Shown in pieces: positions 1-5,623 of a DNA stretch of 5,623 nucleotides (within the stretch, counting starts at the first letter, position 1; each line of letters begins with the position of its first letter). A program made the position numbers and the translations under genes. Origin of the DNA: Acidobacteriota bacterium (GTDB lineage Bacteria > Acidobacteriota > Terriglobia > UBA7540); contig JAJYJL010000639.1 of NCBI GenBank assembly GCA_021789565.1, positions 1-5,623 of the forward strand, written 5' to 3'. The notes beneath the pieces were generated by a model. The model did no database searches. It was not told the DNA's origin and saw only the letters and a list, made by a program, of their open reading frames with translations.

Positions 1-2
1 AA

Positions 3-842
3 CTGAATCCCAAAGTGCCAGAAATCGGATTCATCCGCCGCAAGCTCGAGAAGGGGGAGCTTTACTTCCTGTCGAACACCGGCAGCCGGAACCACGATAT
101 TGAAGCAACGTTCCGGGTAAAGAGACTTCGTCCGGAGCGCTGGGATACATTCACCGCGACCGCATCTGCTGTGCGCTGGAAAACGGGGACCGACGAGCGC
201 ATGGCTATATCGCTGCACTTCGAACCTTACGAATCCACAATTCTGGTGTTTTCCGAATCTTCACACGTGTCTGCCTCGGCCTTGCCCCAGCGACCTCGGC
301 CGGCGGCTTCAATTGACATGAGTCGCGATTGGAAAGTTAGTTTCACGAGGGTGGGAAAAACTCTTGAAATGGACAAGCTGTGTTCCTGGACAGAACTCGA
401 AGGCCTGCGTTTTTTCTCCGGCCATGGCGAGTATGCGAAAAGTGTTTTCGTCCCGGATTCCATGTTCATACATGGCGCGAGAGTTTACCTGGATTTTGGC
501 AAGGCAATTCCTGTTGAGCCTCATCATCGTCAGAATGGTATACGTGCCTGGGTTGAAAGCCCTGTTCGCGAGGCAGCAGTCATCTATGTCAACGGGCAGC
601 GTGCGGGGTCAGTATGGCATCCGCCGTACGAGGTAGAAGTTACGCCTTGGCTAAGACCTGGAGCAAATACATTCCGTGTTGTTGTTGGCAACCTTGCAAT
701 TAATTCGATGGCGGGGAACGCGCCTCCAGATTACCGATTATTGAACGAGCGTTACGGCAAGCGATTTGATCCACAGGACATGAACGATCTTCAGCCTCTC
801 CCCTCAGGATTATTGGGTACCATCACACTGGTTGCGCGTTGA
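3..842 (+). CDS. Glycoside hydrolase, GH106 (alpha-L-rhamnosidase)-like, C-terminal part only
   Basis: The reading frame is open to the left edge of the window, so this is the 3' part of a longer gene; the GTG at 15 lies inside the protein and is not a start. About 279 residues are visible, ending in TGA. Counting from the GTG codon, residues 1-80 form a beta-rich segment opening with IGFIRRK and YFLSNTGSRNHD, a pattern I know from the region after the catalytic barrel in GH106 proteins. Residues 101-230 resemble the galactose-binding-like (GH2 sugar-binding) jelly roll: SWTELEGLRFFSG near 124-136, YVNGQRAGSVWHPPYEVEV near 191-209, then RPGANTFRVVVGN. A terminal PSGLLG motif (263-268) is typical of the family. 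Family knowledge predicts an exported enzyme that removes terminal L-rhamnose from plant polysaccharides or glycosides. The catalytic glutamates lie outside the window, so neither activity nor substrate can be judged here. The gene converges on the minus-strand cluster. Another GH2-like or unclassified rhamnosidase-like family remains possible. Confidence 0.8.
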   Translation: MNPKVPEIGFIRRKLEKGELYFLSNTGSRNHDIEATFRVKRLRPERWDTFTATASAVRWKTGTDERMAISLHFEPYESTILVFSESSHVSASALPQRPRPAASIDMSRDWKVSFTRVGKTLEMDKLCSWTELEGLRFFSGHGEYAKSVFVPDSMFIHGARVYLDFGKAIPVEPHHRQNGIRAWVESPVREAAVIYVNGQRAGSVWHPPYEVEVTPWLRPGANTFRVVVGNLAINSMAGNAPPDYRLLNERYGKRFDPQDMNDLQPLPSGLLGTITLVAR

Positions 843-1104
843 AAATACGGACACAGTCCTGGGGTTTTCGAGTCAGGATAGAAAGTGTCATGAGCTTTTA
901 ACGCTTGCCTGAACCTGGAACCGTGCGAGCGGTGCGGCCTGTTTCTTGATTTTCCTGGCCACTTCTGACATCTGGCTCATTTCGCTCTTTGTGCCCAGGA
1001 ACATTGTTTGTTCACAGGTGCCCACTATCATCTGGAAATGCCAACCTGCAAAATGTGAGCCGGAGATCATCGAATGCGCTTTTGGTTCCATTCCGGGTGA
1101 CACA
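843..1104. other. Convergent intergenic region
   Basis: This lies between the converging stop codons of the GH106-like gene and the enolase-superfamily gene. Apart from the weak hairpin at 850-889, I see only small inverted matches (GAACA/TGTTC around 999-1013, ACCG/CGGT around 920-933) and no A/T tract typical of a strong intrinsic terminator for either strand. A 75-codon minus-strand frame (888-1115) crosses it, but there is little support for it being a gene. Confidence 0.5.
850..889. terminator. Weak imperfect hairpin just after the GH106-like gene, possible terminator
   Basis: Eight bases after the stop of the + strand gene, GACAC (850-854) and TCCTG (857-861) can pair with CAGGA (874-878) and GTGTC (885-889). 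This gives two 5-bp stems separated by an internal loop of 2 and 6 bases, with a 12-base apical loop. No proper U-run follows; only a short TTTTA occurs at 896-900. The position fits transcript-end processing or termination, but the structure is too weak to be a confident rho-independent terminator. Confidence 0.2.
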
Positions 1105-2547
1105 TCAAACGGCACTCAGCCCTGGGCCTCCAAGGTTTGAGGTGTGGAGTTTTCCATCACGAACGTCGAACAATCCAGGAAATTTCTTGAGCCACGGTTT
1201 GTTAGCGGCTGGAACGTATTCTCGCCCGTTCGACTCGAGCGTATCGATTAGGGCAACATGGGCGGCAATGCCTGCAGATTGGATCAGGGAAGCCCCCGGG
1301 CAAGTCAGGTCCTGCGCAGTCATATACATCTTAAACTCTTGCGCGGCAGCGTTTATCAGCACGGATTGGCTCTGGCCTTTGCAGGCCTTGAGGGCTACTC
1401 CCGTATAGCCGATTTTACGCCCCCGGAGTAGTGCCCTGAATCCGGTCAGCGCTTCGTCCATGACCACAGGTTTCAGTTTGGACGCCTCGAACAACAGCTG
1501 TGATGGATTGGCAACTAAGTCGCGCGATCCTGGTTGCTCAAGGTAAAGGATTCGGTTGTAGCCGCCGGGCGACTTTTCCTTGACCTTGCGAATAAACTCC
1601 ATGAGGTAATCGACGTCCGGACACTGTTCGTTGAAGTCCATCGTGTAATACCAGTCGCGAATACCGCGGCGTTCCTCGACCTCCGTCGTCACGCGGTCAA
1701 TCTGCAACACACGTGTGATATCTCGTTCCAGATTATTGCCATCGAGTTTGATTTTCAGGTGAGTAAGACCATCAGCTACGATCCAATCGGCGAGAGTCTG
1801 GGGAAGGCCGTCGTTCAGACGCTTTTTCACGTCGGACGCTTCAATTGGATCAGACGCTCCCACGGAGTGATTGCACCACACCCACGGCTTGGGGATCCGC
1901 AGTAGGTACTGGCTGGGATACCTGCTTTTGAATTCAGGCGCAAGGTAGTGAGAAAGGTCCATGCTCATGAACTCGGGGCCGTAAGTCTGGTAGCAGCTCA
2001 GGCCGTGCACTTTTCCAAACGCATCGTGGATGGCAGCGTCGAAAGGACTTGCAGTGACTAATGTGCAGAGCTTCGGGAAGGGCTGATCGAGATGCATTTC
2101 GTTCGTGATTTCAGTAGCAGCCCTCAGGTATTCCGGCTCGAGAACAAAGTTGATGTCGATGGGATGGCCGGACTCATTGTAATTTGCCGTGATCCTGGAG
2201 ATTCGCTCGGCAAGCCGTTTCATTGCATTAAGAGTCGTGTCGTAGGAGAGGGTTTTCGAAGGGAATGCCCATTCGTTGCCCATGGTCATGGAGCCGAATC
2301 CATGCCCCACACGCCCGGCGACCGTCTCCACCGTGCAATGAACGTCCAGAAGCGTTACTTTGTCAACGCTGCGGCCGCCGAATTCATAGGGAGTGCGATA
2401 GGGAAAGTCCTCGTAACTGACCCGAATGTTCTTCACGCGAATGTCGCTGGATTTGCGCTTGGGTGCGGCCATTGTGATTCCTGCTGCCAGCGGCGAAAAT
2501 GAGGCGGCCCCGGCAGAGGCAGCTTGCAGAAACCTTCGCCGTGTCAT
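1105..2547 (-). CDS. Tat-exported enolase-superfamily protein (mandelate racemase/muconate lactonizing enzyme type)
   Basis: The protein is 480 residues from the ATG at 2547. It opens with MTRRRFLQAASAGAAS, a twin-arginine signal with a hydrophobic stretch and a plausible cleavage near residues 25-29 (ITMAAP). The N-terminal capping domain follows, then a modified TIM barrel. Barrel motifs, numbered from this ATG: LKIKLDG with K265/K267 (strand 2), MDFNEQ with D304, YLEQP with E337, VMDEAL with D364, and VALKACKGQ with K387/K390 (strand 6). D304/E337/D364 match the three Mg2+ ligands, and the KxK plus strand-6 lysine match the acid-base pair of the muconate lactonizing/dipeptide epimerase subgroup. 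Spacings resemble those of classical members, so it looks active. The reaction would be abstraction of a proton alpha to a carboxylate, giving racemisation, epimerisation, lactonisation or dehydration; the substrate is unknown. It is longer than the usual 360-400 residues, from the signal plus an insertion before the KxK strand. It is the last gene of the minus-strand string. An in-frame TTG at 2565 is an alternative start that adds six residues. Confidence 0.87.
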   Translation of the reverse strand: MTRRRFLQAASAGAASFSPLAAGITMAAPKRKSSDIRVKNIRVSYEDFPYRTPYEFGGRSVDKVTLLDVHCTVETVAGRVGHGFGSMTMGNEWAFPSKTLSYDTTLNAMKRLAERISRITANYNESGHPIDINFVLEPEYLRAATEITNEMHLDQPFPKLCTLVTASPFDAAIHDAFGKVHGLSCYQTYGPEFMSMDLSHYLAPEFKSRYPSQYLLRIPKPWVWCNHSVGASDPIEASDVKKRLNDGLPQTLADWIVADGLTHLKIKLDGNNLERDITRVLQIDRVTTEVEERRGIRDWYYTMDFNEQCPDVDYLMEFIRKVKEKSPGGYNRILYLEQPGSRDLVANPSQLLFEASKLKPVVMDEALTGFRALLRGRKIGYTGVALKACKGQSQSVLINAAAQEFKMYMTAQDLTCPGASLIQSAGIAAHVALIDTLESNGREYVPAANKPWLKKFPGLFDVRDGKLHTSNLGGPGLSAV

Positions 2548-2566
2548 TTTACAATACGGTCGCAAA

Positions 2567-2579
2567 CTTCCCCCCTTTC
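2567..2579 (-). promoter_or_regulatory. G-rich candidate ribosome binding site ahead of the enolase-superfamily gene
   Basis: Read on the minus strand this is GAAAGGGGGGAAG. The G-run ends 4 bases before the TTG at 2565 but about 22 bases before the ATG at 2547, so the site supports the TTG start by spacing. The ATG, in turn, gives the classic short MTRRRFLQ Tat start and has the better codon. I kept the ATG as the call, but the evidence is divided. Confidence 0.3.
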
Positions 2580-2628
2580 AGGCTGCGCATTAGTCGTGTT
2601 GGGCGAAATAACCGCGAATTCCGAGCCG

Positions 2629-2634
2629 ATTATA
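2629..2634 (-). promoter_or_regulatory. Possible -10 element of an internal promoter
   Basis: In the roughly 100-base gap between the TIM-barrel gene and the enolase-superfamily gene, the minus strand reads TATAAT exactly, about 80 bases upstream of the ATG. No TTGACA-like -35 hexamer is found at 16-18 bases spacing; the bases there are AAGGAG-like. A lone match of six bases is weak, but the gap is the only real spacing in the gene string and is where an internal promoter would sit. Confidence 0.2.
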
Positions 2635-2646
2635 ACTCCGAAGGTC

Positions 2647-3627
2647 CTAGGCTCCTTCATAAGCCTCGCGAATAACCGTCTTTATATAATCGAGATTTTC
2701 TTTGATGGCTGCCATGACTGTAGGGACTTTATCACGCGAAAGCGCAATCCCCGATGGGTGAGAATAGCCCGGAATTTCATACTCATGCTGGTAGGAAATG
2801 GGGCCATGGAAATCTGACTTTGCGAGGATCTGGAAAAACTCCTTCCAGTGGGACATCCCCTGGCCCATGGGGCATATTTCTATCCGCCATCGGTGTGAGC
2901 CCGCCGGTTTCCAGAAAAAGTCCTTGGCAGCCACCATCTTCAAGCGAGGGGTGACGAGATTGGTTGAAACCCTCCATCCACTTTCGCCGCCCTCTATCGT
3001 GGCCTGGCACAAATCGTAATAGTAGCCGGACCAGCGCGAATCGAGCGGTTCGATCACCCTTGCCATGTCCCAGATGGCTTCTCCGATGTAACGTGGGTGG
3101 TTGTGATAGCCCACTTGGATTCCGTGGTCCTTCGCCAGATCCACGAGGGTTCGGAACTGCTGGCCAGCCTCGTCAACTTCTTTCAGAACGTTCTCAAGTT
3201 TGTATGGGTAATACCCTGGTTTCAGGTAAGGGATGTGGAGCTTGCTTGCGGTGCTGATGATCGGTCTAGCCGTCGGGTCGTTGGCAGACAGGAGCGCTGT
3301 CGTGATCATCGGGACCTGAAGCCCTGCCTCCCGGATGGCGGCCACGGCCTTCGGAAGATCAGTTTCTGCGCGTTCGGGAAGGACGTGCCCCTCTGGCCGG
3401 ACAGTCAGGTCAATTCCGTCAAAGCCCGCGCGCTTAGTACTCTCCGCGAGTTCCTTCCAATTTAGTTGTGGAACAGGTTTGGAGAACAGGCAAAGCGTTC
3501 CCCGGAATGGCCCACGCGCCGTGGGTTGTGCGGTGGCTGTATTCCCCGCTCGAAGCGCAACGGCGCCCCCGAGCGCCCCGGCGGACGACACTTGAAGAAA
3601 CTCGCGTCTCGAAACATTCCTTTTCAC
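2647..3627 (-). CDS. Tat-exported sugar phosphate isomerase/epimerase-like TIM-barrel protein (xylose isomerase-like)
   Basis: The protein is 326 residues from the GTG at 3627, chosen because GGAGGAG sits 6 bases ahead of it. It opens with VKRNVSRREFLQVSSAG, a textbook SRRxFLQ twin-arginine motif, then a hydrophobic segment and a likely TATA/QP cleavage near residue 33. The rest fits the AP-endonuclease-2/xylose isomerase-like barrel: AGFDGIDLTVRPEGHVLP (about 67-84) at strand 2, GYHNHPR (173-179), GYYYDLCQA (201-209), VAAKDFFW (232-239) and QHEYE (280-284) as the final acidic strand. H175/H177, D205 and E282/E284 are candidate metal or substrate ligands. The usual HxKD strand reads A-A-K-D here, so one histidine ligand of the canonical set is absent. 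Family members isomerise or epimerise sugars and keto-sugars, and some relatives cleave 3-keto-glycosides. Export argues against a phosphorylated substrate despite the family name; the actual substrate is unknown. It lies 14 bases after the PQQ dehydrogenase gene and is probably co-transcribed with it. Longer starts at 3645 (ATGA overlap) and 3660 lack ribosome binding sites. Confidence 0.87.
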   Translation of the reverse strand: MKRNVSRREFLQVSSAGALGGAVALRAGNTATAQPTARGPFRGTLCLFSKPVPQLNWKELAESTKRAGFDGIDLTVRPEGHVLPERAETDLPKAVAAIREAGLQVPMITTALLSANDPTARPIISTASKLHIPYLKPGYYPYKLENVLKEVDEAGQQFRTLVDLAKDHGIQVGYHNHPRYIGEAIWDMARVIEPLDSRWSGYYYDLCQATIEGGESGWRVSTNLVTPRLKMVAAKDFFWKPAGSHRWRIEICPMGQGMSHWKEFFQILAKSDFHGPISYQHEYEIPGYSHPSGIALSRDKVPTVMAAIKENLDYIKTVIREAYEGA

Positions 3628-3633
3628 TGTGTT

Positions 3634-3642
3634 CTCCTCCTT
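3634..3642 (-). promoter_or_regulatory. Strong ribosome binding site overlapping the upstream stop codon; fixes the GTG start
   Basis: On the minus strand this reads AAGGAGGAG, followed by AACACA and then GTG. Its first A is also the last base of the TGA that ends the PQQ dehydrogenase gene, so ribosomes finishing that gene arrive directly on the site. This favours translational coupling and selects the GTG at 3627 over the upstream in-frame ATGs. Confidence 0.75.
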
Positions 3643-5623
3643 CATGGCAAACCGAAGCATAGAATATTCGGACCAACTGCAAGCGCCACAAATTGTTTTC
3701 CGTTCACCGTGTATGTCATGGGCGAGGCCTTATTTTCCCCACTCGTTGGAAAGTGCCACAATGTCTTTCCTTTGCGGGCGTCGATCGCGACAACGTTACC
3801 ACTTGGATCGCCATAAAACAGAAGCCCTCCCGCCGTTGCGAGCACCCCTGCTTCTCTCTTGCCCTCGGCTGGCCCGAATTCCGGAACTTTCCAGACGACC
3901 TTTCCGGTATTGATATCCAGCGCCTCCAGGAATTTCTTTGCGGGCTCTTCCTTCGGCTGTTTCTGTTTCCAACCACCGGCAGAAAGCTTGACTACGCACT
4001 TTTCGAGTGCCACTAAGTAATAGAGGTGTGTTTGGGGGCTGAAGGCCGTTGCATTCCAGTTTGTGCCATAATCGCCTGGGCAGAGAAGTCCATTATCTTT
4101 AACAAGTTGGGGACGCCCGTCAGCGCCAATACCGCTTGCCCATGTTACCTTCACAAATGGTTTAGCTAGGAGAAGATGGCCGTTCGTCCGATCCAGCACA
4201 TAGAAGAAACCGTTCTTGTCTGTGTGCAGCAGAAGCTTCCTTTGTTGGCCCCGATATTTTGTGTCGACCAGCACCAGGGGCGCATTCGCGTCCCAGTCGC
4301 GGACGTCGTGAGGGGTGACCTGGTAATACCACTTGAGGTTGCCGTTTTTCGGGTCGAGAGCCAGGATGGAATTCGTGTAGAGATTGTCACCTGGCCGTGC
4401 ACGGTCATCAGAATCTGGATAAGGATTGCCGGTGGCCCAGTACAGAGTATCAGTCTCCGGATCGTATGAGCCGGTCAACCATGATGCCCCACCACCCGTT
4501 TTGGGCGGGTTGCCGCCCCAGCTATCAGCTCCTGGGTCGCCCTTGCCAGGAATAATCCATCGCCGCCACAAACGTTCACCGTTGGAAGCGTTGTATGCAG
4601 CCACAAATCCTCGCATGCCCCAGTCGCCACCGGAAACGCCCGCAACCACCATGTTCTTAACCACCAGTGGCGCAACTGTAGAGCCATAGTGCATGGGTTC
4701 GTCCGGCATCACTGCTTCCCACACCAATTTCCCCGTGGTACGGTTCAGAGCAATCAGGTGGGCATTGTCCGTCACCCTGAAGACTTTGTCACCAAGGATG
4801 GCCAAGCCCCGGTTTGTGCCGAGCGCCGCATCGCCAACCATTCCCGAAGTGCGCGGGCGCGAATACGACCAGATTTCCTGTCCGGTGCTGGCGTCCAGCG
4901 CATAAGCTCGTTGCGGGCCCGTTGCGTACATGATGCCGTCGGCTACAAGGGGCGTCACTTCCAACCCAAAGTATTGCATGTTCAGGTTGAAGTATGCGGT
5001 GTCAGGGAGGAATTGCTTCCACAGAGGAACGGTGAAGGTCCACTTCAGGTACAGCTGGTTAACATTCTTTGTGTTGATCTGCGCCAGTTCACTGTACCGG
5101 TTCGCATCCAGATTGCCGTCGTAAGTGAGCCAGTCGCCCGGTCGGGGATGGAGAACTCTCGAAAAGGGGATGTCGCCGGGCCCGGAAGATGCCGCGGCCC
5201 CCACTATTCCGGGTTTCACGCCTGTCAGCCCACTAAGAAAGGCGAGAATATCTTGCAGTTCCTCCGGGCTTGCTTTGACCGGCGGCATCTGCGACATCTG
5301 ATCTTCGCTGATAGCTGAGATTTCATCAGTTTGCAGCATGTGAAACTGCCCCTTCAAGTCCTGAACAACAGCTTCAAAATTGCTCTGGCTTCGGGCGAAG
5401 CCGCGAAGGGTTTTGCCATTGTGCAGGTGCACTGTCACCATCTGGTAGCCGGGCGTAATGTGGGCACTGGGCCGGAGTAAGGACGTCCGGATTTGCTCGG
5501 CGGTCATCTCGCGTCCAACGTTGGACAGATCCGGTCCGACAGCCGATCCTTTGCCGTAAACCATGTGGCAGATGCTGCATTTGCCGTATCCGAAAAAATA
5601 CTGTTCTCCAACCGCGCGGTCGC
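3642..5623 (-). CDS. Fusion of cytochrome c domain and PQQ-dependent dehydrogenase (8-blade beta-propeller), N-terminus cut by the window
   Basis: The frame is open to the right edge, so the start, and presumably a signal peptide, lies outside; about 659 residues are visible. The first part is a cytochrome c domain: heme site CSICH at 5565-5579, then GPDLSNVGR, a beta-rich LHNGKTLRGFARS stretch, and a likely axial Met in SQMPP. It resembles the Acidobacteria/Planctomycetes-type heme-binding domain. Counting from the Met after CSICH, a linker (about 113-140) leads to a quinoprotein propeller: GDWLTYDGN (143-151), GGDWGMRG (312-319), GGGASW (357-362), ATGNP (377-381), HDVRDWD (419-425), TDKNGFFYVLDR (448-459) and NWNATAFSP (502-510). 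Repeated tryptophan-docking motifs occur, such as TGQEIW, TGKLVW, NGERLW and TGKVVW. Family knowledge predicts periplasmic oxidation of an alcohol, polyol or sugar with electrons passing through PQQ to heme. D423 fits the catalytic base, and D425 the extra Asp of lanthanide-type enzymes. The adjacent Cys-Cys of methanol dehydrogenase is missing (ALGTNRG there). The usual metal-ligand Glu is D314. The substrate is not predictable. Confidence 0.9.
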   Translation of the reverse strand, partial: DRAVGEQYFFGYGKCSICHMVYGKGSAVGPDLSNVGREMTAEQIRTSLLRPSAHITPGYQMVTVHLHNGKTLRGFARSQSNFEAVVQDLKGQFHMLQTDEISAISEDQMSQMPPVKASPEELQDILAFLSGLTGVKPGIVGAAASSGPGDIPFSRVLHPRPGDWLTYDGNLDANRYSELAQINTKNVNQLYLKWTFTVPLWKQFLPDTAYFNLNMQYFGLEVTPLVADGIMYATGPQRAYALDASTGQEIWSYSRPRTSGMVGDAALGTNRGLAILGDKVFRVTDNAHLIALNRTTGKLVWEAVMPDEPMHYGSTVAPLVVKNMVVAGVSGGDWGMRGFVAAYNASNGERLWRRWIIPGKGDPGADSWGGNPPKTGGGASWLTGSYDPETDTLYWATGNPYPDSDDRARPGDNLYTNSILALDPKNGNLKWYYQVTPHDVRDWDANAPLVLVDTKYRGQQRKLLLHTDKNGFFYVLDRTNGHLLLAKPFVKVTWASGIGADGRPQLVKDNGLLCPGDYGTNWNATAFSPQTHLYYLVALEKCVVKLSAGGWKQKQPKEEPAKKFLEALDINTGKVVWKVPEFGPAEGKREAGVLATAGGLLFYGDPSGNVVAIDARKGKTLWHFPTSGENKASPMTYTVNGKQFVALAVGPNILCFGLP

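Noticed and set aside
15..17. GTG as the start of the GH106-like gene
   Set aside because: The frame is open upstream to the window edge, the protein begins mid-family, and no ribosome binding site precedes it. The gene is truncated by the window.
999..1013. GAACA/TGTTC inverted repeat in the convergent intergenic region as a terminator or operator
   Set aside because: Only five AT-rich base pairs with a 5-base loop and no following T-run; expected by chance.
989..1408. + strand open frame of 139 codons crossing the end of the enolase-superfamily gene
   Set aside because: It mostly runs antisense to conserved barrel-end sequence (TAQDLTCPGAS region) and shows no recognisable family pattern.
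4689..5318. Long + strand open frame of 209 codons opposite the PQQ dehydrogenase
   Set aside because: It lies wholly antisense to a protein with many recognised motifs, and its translation is rich in Arg, His and Pro without domain-like patterns. It is a shadow of the real gene.
5562..5564. ATG as the start of the PQQ dehydrogenase
   Set aside because: The codons immediately upstream in frame encode the CSICH heme site and more conserved sequence (GEQYFFGYGK), so the true start lies outside the window.

Overview
The window looks like chromosomal DNA from a soil-type bacterium with a large exported carbohydrate-degrading repertoire. The combination of a GH106-type glycosidase, Tat-exported sugar-isomerase-like and enolase-superfamily proteins, and a heme c/PQQ dehydrogenase is what I associate with Acidobacteriota (Bryobacterales/Solibacter-like). 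Planctomycetota or Verrucomicrobiota are possible alternatives. This placement is inferred from gene content and motif style, not from a marker gene. Base composition is moderately GC-rich by eye.

Layout: on the + strand, positions 3-842 hold the C-terminal end of a GH106-like glycoside hydrolase whose catalytic part lies before the window. A convergent intergenic stretch (843-1104) follows, with only a weak imperfect hairpin and one doubtful small ORF. The rest is a minus-strand gene string, read from right to left. First comes a 5'-truncated fusion of a cytochrome c domain and a PQQ beta-propeller dehydrogenase (5623 to 3642). Next is a Tat-exported xylose-isomerase-like TIM-barrel protein (3627 to 2647), tightly coupled to it. 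Last is a Tat-exported mandelate racemase/muconate lactonizing enzyme-type enolase-superfamily protein (2547 to 1105), about 100 bases further on. No RNA genes, CRISPR arrays, insertion sequences or notable repeats were seen.

Working together: two of the three minus-strand genes begin with clear twin-arginine signals, and the third carries a c-type heme site, which forms only outside the cytoplasm. The whole string therefore seems devoted to sugar or sugar-acid chemistry in the periplasm. A plausible inference is that the dehydrogenase oxidises a sugar or polyol and passes electrons to its own heme, while the TIM-barrel protein and the enolase-superfamily protein isomerise, epimerise or dehydrate the product. 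The convergent GH106 gene may supply a deoxysugar such as L-rhamnose from plant polysaccharide or glycosides, but no shared regulation is visible. The most checkable detail is an Asp-x-Asp pair at the PQQ metal site, the signature associated with lanthanide-dependent PQQ dehydrogenases.
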